A stretch of DNA of 64,000 bases from Acanthosepion pharaonis (Eukaryota; Mollusca; Cephalopoda; Sepiida; Sepiidae), in contig CAHIKZ030005499.1 of assembly GCA_903632075.3 (NCBI GenBank), forward strand, positions 3,453,501 to 3,517,500. The letters run 5' to 3'. A program made the position numbers and the translations under genes. Below are positions 44,098-56,299 of this stretch, one piece after another. Positions within the stretch are counted from its first letter, which is position 1; each line of letters starts with the position of its first letter. The notes under the pieces were generated by a model. That model was not told the origin of the DNA. It searched no databases and saw only the letters and a list, made by a program, of their open reading frames with translations.

Positions 44098-44950
44098 ATA
44101 CATATATTAAATATACAGTACTATTAAATGTATAGCTGGCAACATTATTTTTCTGAAAACATTATCTGAGGCCTTGCTGTTGGATGTAGTTTATCGTCAT
44201 ACCCAGGACGCAGATGTAGTTTATTGTCATTTGAAGTGTTTGAGGAAGGAATGTAATAAGAATTACTGAAGATGATTTTACAAGTGAGTGAATTTATTCT
44301 TAGTGCCCGTTGAAATGGTAATTGACTTGAGAAGTTGATGAGAAAAGCCTAAATAGCCAAGCTAGGTAATTAGGATTTGTTTAGCATACCAAACATATCC
44401 TGGGGTTTGTTTTTTTTTTACCTAATGGGGTTTTGGAGATAGGAAAAATATTTAATTACAATAAAATTAATTTGTACCTGGAATTGTCTGGATTTGATCT
44501 CTTGAATTAAGTTTTAACTAGTATGATCAAGTAAAACCAAGAGAACCAACCCCTCACCTACACTGGAAAAATAACAATCGAGATAAATCAGCTTGTCTCA
44601 AACTAGATTGCATCTGACCAAAATTCAAAATTTTTTTTTTTTTTTAATAATATCCAATTTTTTGTCTTAATTCTTTGTTAGGGTCAAGGATTCACCAATG
44701 AGAGAGTCGGAAGATTAACTCATTAAAACCCTTCTTTGTTATTATGTGCATATGCAAATTGAGTTGTAACCTGACACTTGAAAGGAACATATTTTATATA
44801 TGGAGCAGTCAGGCAGAGGTATGGACCAGTTTGAGACAGTTAGATAGTGGAGATAAGAGATGATGAAAAGTAGCAATCATCCTTCCTTACCATCTACTTC
44901 ACTACTTGCTAGATACTGCCCAAGAATAATTTAATCAATTGGAGAAATTT
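41990..44950. other. intergenic AT-rich sequence
   Basis: No coding region is recognised. A mixed-composition stretch at 43320-43560 may be an unidentified repeat. (AT)n microsatellite at about 44046-44094. At 44165-44225 GATGTAGTTTATCGTCAT resembles sequence at 56550-56585, suggesting a shared dispersed repeat. Confidence 0.35.
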
Positions 44951-44959
44951 CACTTGACA

Positions 44960-45430
44960 AAAGAAAAAAGGTGACTAAAAGTTCTCTGAATTGTTGGAAC
45001 TGGCAACCATTCACCAGTGTGCGCCAGTTCTGTTTCAATCTTGTCAACTTGGCAACCCACTGGCATCACCTCAGCACAACTGACCTGCTACAGGCATTCT
45101 CTTTGCAGTTGTCACCATGGCCCTGTTTCGTAGAACATGCCTACCAGCTATGCCAATCCCTCGTTACCTTGACAACGAACAATTTGACCAACCACCATGA
45201 ACTTAATTGACCAACATGTGTGAATGACCATATCCTGTGACCTCGGTCAAACCAACACAAGAAATAGGTCAACTCCTGGCGCTACTCTTACATCTAATTG
45301 ACATCCTGATGATCAGCAACAGAAATTGACATTTCACTGATTTTTCCACAACTCTGTAAGACACCCACTATATATTAAACAAATACACGTTCTTGATCCT
45401 TGTTATTCCTTTCCTTTCACAACCCAATGC
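44960..45430 (-). repeat. dispersed repeat R, single-unit copy
   Basis: Read on the minus strand it gives GGAATAACAAGGATCAAGAA, GCCAGGAGTTGACC, GACCGAGGTCACAGGATATG, TTGGTCAATTAAG, then AAAGAGAATGCCTGTAGCAG and GTGCTGAGGTGATGCCAGTG. The same blocks in the same order begin the repeat at 52735, where the last part is expanded into a minisatellite. Confidence 0.7.
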
Positions 45431-45439
45431 ATATTATAA

Positions 45440-47960
45440 CAAGGTCAACTTTTAAAGTAATGTTTAAAATCTGATAGAATTTGATTGAATGATATTTTAA
45501 CTACTTTAAAATGACTAAATGAGACGACTGAACAGTTTTAAATGAGTAAGTTATGTTGTCATAGTCTGATTCAGCTTAGTTATTTAAAATCTCCAACTAA
45601 TGAATATGTAATGCTCTATAAGTTTAGAAAAGACAACAGCAATTTGAAATTTTCATGATGTTTATAGGATAGATTATCTAAACAAAAACTGATGGAGATG
45701 GTTTGTAAGTTTAAGGAAGGCGATTTGGTGTCAAGTTGTCCTCAATAGTTGAAACCGACACCTTTCTTATGATCAATTTGCTTAAAATTTATATTTTTCT
45801 GATTTCAGTTGAAAGCTTGAAAATTTTCTATCATATTTCAGTGAAATTTTCATTTTCTAAAATTATAGTTTATAATTATATTTCAGGCATTAGTTTACAC
45901 TAGGAATCTGTAAAGAGCCATCATCACCTATGTTCTAAAGGAACATGACATAAAAAAAAGGAATAAGAATAGAATATAAAGTAATGTACAATCGAAAATG
46001 AACCTCCATCTAAGGAAAGTTTTGGTAAGCATTTAGTGGCATTACAATAGGGCAATCCACTTTGCATTTCTATTAATAGATTTCTGCTATATTTGTTATA
46101 TTGATTATCAGTAGTTAAAGTATTTAAATGCTGCTTTGAAGGAAAAGAGGTCCAGTTTGATCAGTTGCATCAGTATTTTCTCAAGATATTACTACCTTGT
46201 TGCTCCATCTGATTACCATCTCTGTCAGAGTTTATGAACTATTTTGATGGGCTGGTTCTTAAGCTTTAGCACTCTGCAATATTCATAAGTATTTCATTCA
46301 TTGGGTGTAAGTGGCCAAACAACTGCAGTAGCATCATCTTTGATTTTCAACTAGACATTTTCCTGTTGCCATAGTAGGATATGATGACACTAACATAAAA
46401 TTAAACCACACTATTGATAGAGTTGTATGCAGTGGCTGTACTCATTGTTTGACAAATGAAAACATAAAAAGAGATAGAAACTATCATCTCTCTAGCCTTC
46501 CCTCCTAGTATCAAAGACTTTTACAAGACTTTTATATTCTTTCCTTCCCAGCTAAAAGAATTTTATGTTCTTTTTCTCTAATCCAAAAGACTTTTATAAA
46601 AATTGTCTTATAATAGGAGTAGATAGGTTTACCTATAGTCTGGTTTACACACCTTCCTTGTCTTTTGAACAAGCATAGAGGTTTACCCCCTTGTTTCCTG
46701 TTTAGGATTGGATTTCCCATTCCTTCTGAAGTCTATGTCAATTCTATATTCCTAACGCTTGTCCTTTCTTATGCTAATACAACTCCAAACAGTAACGCTC
46801 TACCTTGAGCGGCTCTTGGACCTTGTATTGGATGAACATTAGTAAAAAAATAAAGCTTGTGATTAATTGAAAGTAGGTTACTAATAAAAATGGAAACTTA
46901 GTGAATAAATTCTAATTAAACATGAACTTTAAAATTATTTTTATGACTAAATTCAGACATTGTTTATGGGATTATCTGCTAAGAATATTGCATATCTTTT
47001 AAATTACTAACTAATAAATTTGATGAACTTGTTTATTTACTTTGTAACCAGTGTTATAAATGTAATTCTTTCTACAACTTTCTCCTCTCTGGTATCAAAA
47101 TAGATAAGAATAAAGTACACTTATTTATTTTGGGTTGGAGAGAGTGAAGAAATAATTTCTCATCCTCATTTTGTGCATTCCTAATCTTGTTGGTTCAATA
47201 ATGTGTCAGTTGGGTTAGCATTATTTGTGAGAATAAAAGAGAAGACAACACACATCCATTCAAACACATCTAACACCCAATAAAACCTCCTGATGCAACA
47301 ATGAAATAATCTATTATCTATGGGATATATGTGTATATTATCCTCTACAGTGGATTAAACTATCAAAGCTGTCTTAATCCAGTTTGAGCTAAAGTGCTTG
47401 ACAAAATGAATAGAAATAGGAAAGAGGTAAATTAGGGAAGCTGTATATATTTTGTGACATTAAAAGATCCATGAACATTTTGTGTTGCATCTTTAAAATT
47501 TAGGAAGTAATTTGTATGTTAATAATAGGGAGAATAAATATTTCTTGCACTTTTCGATCCTATATACAATAGAAAAAAAAAATAGATTTCTTTAATTTTC
47601 AGTATTGCTATATTCTTCTTTGCTTAATTTTTTAAAATTTTATTTTTGACCAAAAACTGGCTGTAGCAATTATATTCCAATATTATCAGAAACTTTTCTA
47701 TATAAATTGAATCATTATTTGGTAATGAGGCAAATTGAAAAAGTAGTTATACTTTGAGGAAATCTATAGATAATTTGGTAGATATGAACCAATGTCTTAT
47801 TGTATAGATCATTTTAGCACATAGATATCATAGATTTTACAAGTATAAAACTGTGATATATGCTTTAATAGCACTTGTTTAAAAGTGTTTATTTGTATAA
47901 TATTTAAAATAGTGTCTTCATACTTTTTTCATGAACCCTTACATAAAGAATACACAAACA
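45440..47960. other. intergenic sequence, no gene seen
   Basis: No conserved frame. Moderately complex stretches around 46140-46400 and 46500-46830 could be old repeats; not identified. Confidence 0.3.
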
Positions 47961-47962
47961 TA

Positions 47963-49547
47963 CAGATGCAGAAAGTTTTGAGCCATCTTGCATTTCTTTA
48001 AAAAACACCTTTAAATGAGATATTTTTGTATTTTGTTAAAATAAAAGATAAAATTTCAGCAACTAAAATGTATTTGATTTTATTTTGACAAAAAATAAAC
48101 ACTTAACTATAAAAAAAATTATTATACAACAGTATCATATTTTGTTTTTGTCAATGAAACCACCATCTGCCTTAATTATTGCTTTATAAATTCTTGGCAT
48201 TCTTTCCAAATGTTTTTGAAAAAAAGTAGATGGCAGATCCTCCCAAGCATTCTTCAAGCCCTGAAAGCAGTCTCACTCTTCAGATATTCTCTTTGAACTC
48301 TTCTATTCAATTCATCCTGTACTATTTGAGTGGGAGAGAGGTCAGGATATTGAAGTGGCCAAAATTTTGTTCCTTTTTCTGACTTTAGGTAATTTTGACA
48401 TGATTTAGAAGATCATTGACATGTTGAAAGGTGAATTTTTTCCAATTATATGTAAACCAGATGGTATAGGATGTCTTTGGAAGATTAAATGATATTGTTC
48501 TTTTTTCATAACTCCCTTGACCTGAATCAAATCTCCAGCCCTTTTTCCCCCAAAACACCCCCACACCATAACAGACCCACCACCATGTTTAACTTTTGGA
48601 ACCATACATTTATCATTCAGTCTTTATCCTGGCTTTCTTCTCACATAAACTCTCCTCTTGCTACCAAAATTTAAAATTTGAACATGTTGGTCTACAATAG
48701 ATTTTTCCACTCATTCAATGTCCAATTCTTAAGTTTTTTTACCTATAACAGTTGTTTCTGATTATTCACCTGTGACAGGGGTTTCTTGATGACTATGCAC
48801 CCACTGAGCCCTGCTGATATAAATTGATTTTTCACAGTTGAGAGTGACACAGGTTGCTGTCAAAAGGAATTAAATTTAGCTGTCAACTCTGGAGTAGTTT
48901 TCCTTCTATTTCTTTTGTACTCAATAATCAAGTATTTATCTTCAGCAATAGTTGTCACTTTTGGGGCTCCAGCTCTTTTTCTGTCAACATTTGCACTAAT
49001 TTCTAACTGCCTGTGTCTAGAAATCTTCAACTTCTTGCTAATTTGTCATTGGGAAGAGTCTTCTTTGAGTAAAATTTCAATTTTTGCCCTCACCTCAATG
49101 CTTAGCTGCTTTGATTTGGCCATTGTGTGAAAATTACTTCAAAATTAAGAAAGAAATTAAAAAAAACTATGAAAATACTGTTGTAATGGCACATTTTTTT
49201 TTCTTCAGTCAGAAACGCCTACATGTGTTTTGTTTGCAACATTAGTCAGTACTGAGTTAACATTTAGAACCTGAATTAACATTTTACTTAGTTGAAAATT
49301 TTTGTAATCTTAAAAAGTTTACTGAGAGATTAATAGTGAAAATGTTTCTCATACAAAATATTCATAATTTATCAATATGTATTTTGGACAGACAAATCCA
49401 AATTTGAACATTTTGGTAGTAAGACAAGCTAAAAATCAAAAATAAAATGAAATACATTGTAAGTACTGAAATTTTATCTTTTACTTTGAAAAAATATCTT
49501 ATTTTAAGGTGTTAAGAAATGTAGGGTGACCCCAAACTTTTTGTCTG
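47963..49547 (-). mobile_element. Tc1-type DNA transposon with TIRs and TA duplication
   Basis: 1585 bp flanked by TA on both sides (47961-47962 and 49548-49549). The left end reads CAGATGCAGAAAGTTTTGAG; the right end in reverse reads CAGACAAAAAGTTTGGGGTC. The two imperfect TIRs align for about 38 bp (both continue to CATTTCTT). The transposase relic is on the minus strand. Confidence 0.88.
48135..49123 (-). pseudogene. Tc1-type transposase, broken
   Basis: Begins MAKSKQLSIEVRAKIEILL (helix-turn-helix region); later VKHGGGSVMVWGCFGGKRAG, the core of the DDE catalytic domain, and KKEQYH...RHPIPSGLHIIG; it would end DGGFIDKNKI. In-frame stops (for example about 25 codons in) and frameshifts make it inactive. 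Confidence 0.9.
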
Positions 49548-49554
49548 TAGTGTG

Positions 49555-50090
49555 TGTATATATATATATATAGTGAATAATTTATTACTTTGTGTCTGTA
49601 AGAAGAGGTTGTCACTAGATTTTATATTTAAAAAAATAAATTTTTCTCTTTTATTTGGGTTTCTCTTTCCTAATTTGTTTATATTGTAGCATGTGTCTTA
49701 CCATAGATCATGCCCATTTAGATTCTGCACTCAATATCACACCTGAACATCAAAGGTGCAGGGTTGACCTGAGGTGACCTTTTAGCTACCAAATGCAGAA
49801 ACATGTGACTGAACCAATTGTACCTGAGTTGTAAGTGTGGGAACAAGCTGCACGATGGAAATAGATATATAAACACCCACCCCAATAGTGAGTGGGCAGG
49901 CTCTCTTAGACATGAGAGATGAGAATGTAATGTCCACAATTTGGATGAGAGGCCACACTCATACATTGGCTGTCAGTAACTGACAGAGTACCAACATGAA
50001 ATAAAATGTCATGTTCAATATGAGAGATTATAACTCATGTTTTTAATAATTGGCATAATGATGATATCATTTATTGCAAGGAAAAACAGC
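49555..50090. other. intergenic, (AT)n and possible old repeat
   Basis: (AT)n at 49555-49571. The 49690-50000 region has balanced composition and a minus-strand open stretch (49718-49966) that I do not recognise; probably repeat-derived. Confidence 0.3.
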
Positions 50091-50364
50091 TTCAATTAGC
50101 ATGCATTTATTGCATCAGGTGACAAAAATAGCTGACAAGTATTTGGCAGTGTCTGTCTGCAGCTCATGCAAATGACTTTACTTTCCACAAGACAGTTTGC
50201 TTGTAGACTCTCTGCAGCAGTCACAGGCAAACTGCTGCCAGTGGGCCACATGCAGCCCTGATTGTCTTTCTGAATAGCATGCCTAATTTCATGAGGAAAA
50301 TAATATTTACTAAAATGTTTGCCTATATTTCTGAGATGAGGTGTTGTATCTGTTTGCATTGTTC

Positions 50365-50665
50365 GGACATTTGTTCTCATCTTTGCCATCATATTTATAA
50401 TGTTTTGATCATTGTATGCTCTGGCCTTCTTTGGGTGATTGAAATTTTGAACCAAACCCTTTATTTCATCCACTGGGATAAATTGTTCTAGTTCCACGTA
50501 CCATGCCTCTTCCAGATATCTCAGTTTCAATTATTTCCCTGGCCAGATATTGTAATCACAACTCTTTGGATCAAGTCGCTAGATTACTTCAACCAATGCT
50601 TTTATCCACTTTCCATGTGTCGTGAACAACAAAGATGAGGCCAAATGTCTGAACAATGTAAGTAA
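50365..50665. mobile_element. foldback family F copy
   Basis: Left arm CGGACATTTGTTCTCATCTT and CTCTGGCCTTCTTTGGGTGA, middle CCAAACCCTTTATTTCATCC, right end GAACAACAAAGATGAGGCCA and CTGAACAATGTAAGTAATG. Confidence 0.6.
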
Positions 50666-51654
50666 TGTAAATATTAAAATGCTGTTTGTTTCTTTTCATT
50701 CTCACACACTCTCATGCATAACCACTTACATAAGCAATGATTAAATACAATGTTTCTTGAATTTTGTAACATTTTGTTAAAGGTAATGTCAGCATTTTAA
50801 ACCATTGGTAATTTTCACTAAGGGACATCATCTGTGTAAACATCTTTTGCTTCAGAAATGGGAAACATTAATGATAATTATTATTCTTTTACAAAATATT
50901 TTTGTATATTCAAATGAATAAATTACAAACAAATCATATGATGCTGCAATGTGTGTTAATCATGCTGTCATCAGTGAAAATATTATACCAAGACTTCATT
51001 GTTTTTTTTTTTTTAGTGTGCTTCCAATATGTCTGTCTGATTATGTGAGATTCAAAGGTTTGTGTGTATCAACTTTCAGCTCAATTCATCCAGTAGGTTT
51101 TTGTGAACACAAATACACACATTGTGTCTTCTTTAAGAAATTCTAAACTCTCTCTTTAGCTCTAATTCTTTCACACAATCTCTTCATTGTTTTCTGTTTA
51201 TTTTTCATTTGAAAATTCTTTTAATTGTGGAATGTTCCTAATAAAAGTGTTAATTTAGATTTTAAATAAACAAATAACTTTTCACTTTTCTTGTTTTTAT
51301 ATGGAAATTATTTGTGTATTAGTGAATTATTTATAGAAGATGACAATGAGAATTTATTTTGAGTTTCATTTCCATCAATTTCAGAGGAATAATTCTACAG
51401 TAACTCATACCATCTATTTTTAACCAAGTTCTATTAAACTACTTTTTCATACACTTCTTTTCAAGGATGAATGTCTTTGAATATTAGCATGTACATTTGC
51501 TGTCTTCATTCTTATATTTAAATTCAAGGAAAATTGATATTAAGCTTTAATTTCAGGGTCTATTTTATATTCACTATTTACACAGATACTATTTTATATT
51601 GTATTGGTGTGGAATGTTAAAGGGATAGAAAATATTTGTATTCACTACTAGACA

Positions 51655-51900
51655 CAGGGATTGAACTCACAAGTCTTATCCACAAAAAGAAATTAAACTG
51701 GTGAATATTAACTGATACGAGTTATCTCCCCTAAACATAGGAAGTGAAATGAGAACAATCTACTTCAGTGGATTGTATAAAGGGTCTGGTTCAAAATTCC
51801 AAGATTGTTACCATGTACTAGGACAGACACTAGAAAATGGTTGAGGATACAACAGCTGAAACATTGTGAGTATAAAAATCAAGATGAGTATGTAAAAATA
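51655..51900. mobile_element. foldback family F, partial copy
   Basis: Contains GAGAACAATCTACTTCAGTG, the internal AAAGGGTCTGGTTCAAAATT, and the right arm ACAACAGCTGAAACATTGTG. The left arm is missing. Confidence 0.5.
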
Positions 51901-52308
51901 GAAAATGAATATAATATAGTTTAATATTGACTAAATTTTTTTGTATAAATTTCAACATAAATTTTTAATTTTATTTCCAAGATAATAGATATAGACAGAT
52001 AATAGATTAAATTTAGGTCCTATAAAGAAAAATATTTTGGTATATTTGTAACTGAGTTTAGACTGGATTTTTTTTTCTTGTCAGTAAAATCTGTTGATTC
52101 TGCCATATTGACAAATCTGTCAACCCTAGAATTAACTACTCTTTTTTAAATCTTTGAAAAATAAAATATGATTCTCTTAAATATTATTCAGAGAAAATTA
52201 CTCAAATTTTAATTAATTAATTGGTTTTGTTTACATTTTGCTTAGAATATAGTAAGAATACATTTTGTGGTAGCACTATAAAATTATGATCTCAGTTGAA
52301 TGTGACTA

Positions 52309-52551
52309 TTGTTTTTTTTATCTGCTTGCCAGTATCTAACAACATCACTGCCATTGAGGGCATATGGGATGAGCAAATATGACCAAATTTCTCAGTGTAT
52401 ACATTACTTAATCACTGATAAAGGATTGGCTACTGTCTCTCATTTACTGCCTCCTGTAATTAAAGAAATTGATATGCTTCTACACTTAAAAATATCTAAA
52501 ATCCTATATAAAAATATTTTCTTTGAAACTTTGTTAAACTTTCATGACTAG
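52309..52551 (+). other. possible orphan exon or coding relic
   Basis: After an acceptor-like TTATCTGCTTGCCAG (52319-52332) an open frame reads YLTTSLPLRAYGMSKYDQIS, LITDKGLATVSHLLPPVIKE and ends LLNFHD stop. The composition is protein-like but I do not recognise the family and no neighbouring exons are visible. Confidence 0.3.
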
Positions 52552-52734
52552 ATAATAACATTTTACTTAAGAATATTTTATTGGATTCAACATAACATGA
52601 TAATAAAAAACATTTCTGAATTGAAATGAGAAAATGAAAAAAATCTTTCAAAAATTCATTTTTCAACTGAAAACGTCTTTATTGAAATTGAAAGCAGTTA
52701 AAATCTTTCCAAATGTTATATTATGTATATAGTA

Positions 52735-53036
52735 GCGAGAAAATGGAATAATGAGGATTAGAGTGAAACAACGTTTATTGTTGGTAGAGATTATAGGAAT
52801 AGTGATCGAATGTATGCATAGTGTCAGGAGTTGATTCTTATGCCAGCATGGCCGAGGTCACAAGATACGGTAAGTGCACATTTGGTTGATTGAGGTCACA
52901 GGTTGTCTTGTTGGTTGGTCAACCTCTTGTGTTGAAATGGGGGTGACAGCAGATTGGTGTTCTCTTGGTAGTCCTGTTCTGTGGAATGGAGGCCGCTGGT
53001 GTCGACTATGAAGGGAATGCCGTGGGAACAAGTCAA
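52735..53036 (+). repeat. dispersed repeat R, 5' part adjoining the minisatellite
   Basis: GGAATAATGAGGATTAGAGT, GTCAGGAGTTGATTC, GGCCGAGGTCACAAGATACG, TTGGTTGGTCAACC, then a diverged first unit TTCTGTGGAATGGAGGCCGC. Colinear with the minus-strand copy at 44960-45430. Confidence 0.7.
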
Positions 53037-55615
53037 GGTTGGCTGAGGTGATGGCAGGTGTTGGGAGGCCAGTTCTGTGGAATCAAGGTCACTGCATTTA
53101 CTGTGAAGAGAATGCTTCTAAACAAATCAAGGTGAGCTGAGGTGATGGGCAGGTGTTGAGAGGCCAGTTCTGTAGAATCAAGGTCACTGCATTGACTGTG
53201 AAGAGAATGTCTTGGGAACAAGTCAAGGTTGGCTGAGGTGATGGCAGGTGTTGAGAGACCAGTTCTGTGGAATCAAGGTCACTGCATTGACTGTGAAGAG
53301 AATGTCTTGGGAACAAGTCAAGGTTGGCTGAGGTGATGGCAGGTGTTGAGAGACCAGTTCTGTGGAATCAAGGTCACTGCATTGACTGTGAAGAGAATGC
53401 TTCTAAACAAATCAAGATTGGCTGAGGTGATGGCAGGTGTTGAGAGACCAGTTCTGTGGAATCAAGGTCACTGCATTGACTGTGAAGAGAATGTCTTGTA
53501 AACAAATCAAGGTTGGCTGAGGTGATGGCAAGTGTTGAGAAGCCAGTTCTGTGGAATCAAGGTCTCTGCATTGACTGTGAAGAGAATGCTTCTAAACAAA
53601 TCAAGGTTGGCTGAGGTGATGGCAGGTGTTGAGAGACCAGTTCTGTGGAATCAAGGTCTCTGTATTGACTGTGAAGAGAATGCTTCTAAACAAATCAAGG
53701 TTAGCTGAGGTGATGGCAGGTGTTGAGAAGCCAGTTCTGTGGAATCAAGGTCACTGCATTGACTGTGAAGAGAATGCTTCTAAACAAATCAAGGTTAGCT
53801 GAGGTGATGGCAAGTGTTGAGAAGCCAGTTCTGTGGAATCAAGGTCACTGCATTGACTGTGAAGAGAATGTCTTGGGAACAAGTCAAGGTTGGCTGAGGT
53901 GATGGCAGGTGTTGAGAGACCAGTTCTGTGGAATCAAGGTCTCTGCATTGACTGTGAAGAGAATGCTTCTAAACAAATCAAGATTGGCTGAGGTGATGGC
54001 AGGTGTTGGGAGGCCAGTTCTGTGGAATCAAGGTCTCTGCATTGACTGTGAAGAGAATGCTTCTAAACAAATCAAGGTTAGCTGAGGTGATGGCAGGTGT
54101 TGAGAAGCCAGTTCTGTGGAATCAAGGTCACTGCATTGACTGTGAAGAAAATGCTTCTAAACAAATCAAGGTTAGCTGAGGTGATGGCAAGTGTTGAGAA
54201 GCCAGTTCTGTGGAATCAAGGTCACTGCATTGACTGTGAAGAGAATGCTTCTAAACAAATCAAGGTTAGCTGAGGTGATGGCAGGTGTTGGGAGGCCAGT
54301 TCTGTGGAATTAAGGTCTCTGCATTGACTGTGAAGAGAATGCTTCTAAACAAATCAAGGTTAGCTGAGGTGATGGGCAGGTGTTGAGAGGCCAGTTCTGT
54401 AGAATCAAGGTCACTGCATTGACTGTGAAGAGAATGTCTTGGGAACAAGTCAAGGTTGGCTGAGGTGATGGCAGGTGTTGAGAGACCAGTTCTGTGGAAT
54501 CAAGGTCTCTGCATTGACTGTGAAGAGAATGCTTCTAAACAAATCAAGGTTAGCTGAGGTGATGGCAGGTGTTGGGAGGCCAGTTCTGTGGAATCAAGGT
54601 CTCTGCATTGACTGTGAAGAGAATGCTTCTAAACAAATCAAGATTGGCTGAGGTGATGGCAGGTGTTGGGAGGCCAGTTCTGTGGAATCAAGGTCTCTGC
54701 ATTGACTGTGAAGAGAATGCTTCTAAACAAATCAAGATTGGCTGAGGTGATGGCAGGTGTTGGGAGGCCAGTTCTGTGGAATCAAGGTCTCTGCATTGAC
54801 TGTGAAGAGAATGCTTCTAAACAAATCAAGGTTAGCTGAGGTGATGGCAGGTGTTGAGAAGCCAGTTCTGTGGAATCAAGGTCACTGCATTGACTGTGAA
54901 GAGAATGCTTCTAAACAAATCAAGGTTAGCTGAGGTGATGGCAAGTGTTGAGAAGCCAGTTCTGTGGAATCAAGGTCACTGCATTGACTGTGAAGAGAAT
55001 GCTTCTAAACAAATCAAGGTTAGCTGAGGTGATGGCAGGTGTTGGGAGGCCAGTTCTGTGGAATTAAGGTCTCTGCATTGACTGTGAAGAGAATGCTTCT
55101 AAACAAATCAAGGTTAGCTGAGGTGATGGGCAGGTGTTGAGAGGCCAGTTCTGTAGAATCAAGGTCACTGCATTGACTGTGAAGAGAATTGACTGTTGAA
55201 GAGTTCTGTGGAATGTCTTGGGAACAAACAAATCAAGGTTGGCTGAGGTGATGGCAGGTGTTGAGAGACCAGTTCTGTGGAATCAAGGTCTCTGCATTGA
55301 CTGTGAAGAGAATGCTTCTAAACAAATCAAGGTTAGCTGAGGTGATGGCAGGTGTTGAGAGGCCAGTTCTGTGGAATCAAGGTCACTGCATTGACTGTGA
55401 AGAGAATGTCTTGGGAACAAATCAAGGTTGGCTGAGGTGATGGCAGGTGTTGAGAGACCAGTTCTGTGGAATCAATGTAACTGCATTGACTGTGAAGAGA
55501 ATGTCTTGGGAACAAATCAAGGTTGGCTGAGGTGATGGCAGGTGTTGGGAGACCAGTTCTGTGGAATCAAGGTCACTGCATTGACTGTGAAGAGAATGTC
55601 TTGTAAACAAATCAA
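53037..55615 (+). repeat. ~94-bp minisatellite, about 27 units with higher-order structure
   Basis: Unit of 94-96 bp, typical start GGTTAGCTGAGGTGATGGCA, middle CCAGTTCTGTGGAATCAAGG, end in one of two forms: CTTCTAAACAAATCAA (94 bp) or TCTTGGGAACAAGTCAA (95 bp). Units differ at few positions. A run of four successive variants starting at 54076 recurs in the same order from 54830, a period of about 754 bp (8 units). One rearranged unit lies at 55180-55230. Not coding: the unit is not a multiple of three. Confidence 0.97.
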
Positions 55616-56280
55616 GGTAGAGCTGTTCTGTGGAAGTCGCTGTGTCAACTCTGAAGGGAATGCCTTGTAAATGAGTCATGGTAGAGCTGTCTGTAGAGTG
55701 AATGTCGCTAGGGTTGACTGTGAATGGAATGCCTTATTAAAGAGTCAAGGTAGGCTGAGGTGACAGTGGGTGTTGTGAGGCAAGTTCTGTGGAATGAAAG
55801 TTGCTGCATCGACCATGATGGGAATGCCTAGTAAATGAGCCAAGGTAGAGCCATTCTGTGGAGCAAATGTCGCTGGGGTTGACTGTGAAGGGAAAGTCTT
55901 GTAAACAAGTTGGGGTAGGCCGAGGTGACAGTGGGTGTTAGGAGGCTGAGATGGTAGGTCAAGCCAGGAAGTGGTAATGGTCATTGAGATGTGCAGTCAT
56001 GTTGAGTGGTGGTGGTGAAGTCAGTGATGGTGGTGGCAGTAGTGCTTAGCATGGTGACCAGTCTGCAACACTTTTGTCATGGTCACAAGGTTATGGCGGT
56101 GGTAGCAGCAGCAGTGCCCTGTGTGATGGCCAGGCCGTGACTGTCCCTGAACATCCTCAGAGCCTGCTTTTTAAACAGGTGTGGTAGTCCCCAGGGGCAT
56201 CTCTTTTACTCGCATGAACATTCGTGATTGGCCACCATTGGAGTTCACTTTGTAGACCGGATGTGATATGTAGAGTCTAA
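55616..56280 (+). repeat. diverged flank of the minisatellite
   Basis: Five or so strongly diverged units (GGGAATGCCTTGTAAATGAG, GAATGCCTTATTAAAGAGTC) to about 55960, then GTGGTGGTGGTG-like low-complexity DNA and non-repetitive sequence, probably the far end of repeat R. Confidence 0.6.
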
Positions 56281-56299
56281 TGCACAGAAAATGACTTTT

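Noticed and set aside
44971..45210. 79-residue plus-strand open frame
   Set aside because: It lies in the reverse of dispersed repeat R, whose other copy is non-coding and expanded into a satellite.
50096..50530. 144-residue minus-strand open frame
   Set aside because: Its N-terminal half is the reverse of a foldback family F copy; no host protein similarity recognised.
53037..55615. Regular repeat array that might suggest a CRISPR
   Set aside because: Units are directly adjacent with no unique spacers, the unit is far too long, and the DNA is eukaryotic.
53033..55679. Several 60-85 residue open frames on both strands in the minisatellite
   Set aside because: They arise from the 94-96-bp unit, which is not a multiple of three, so each frame runs through about two units and stops. 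They repeat the same peptide and have no family resemblance.
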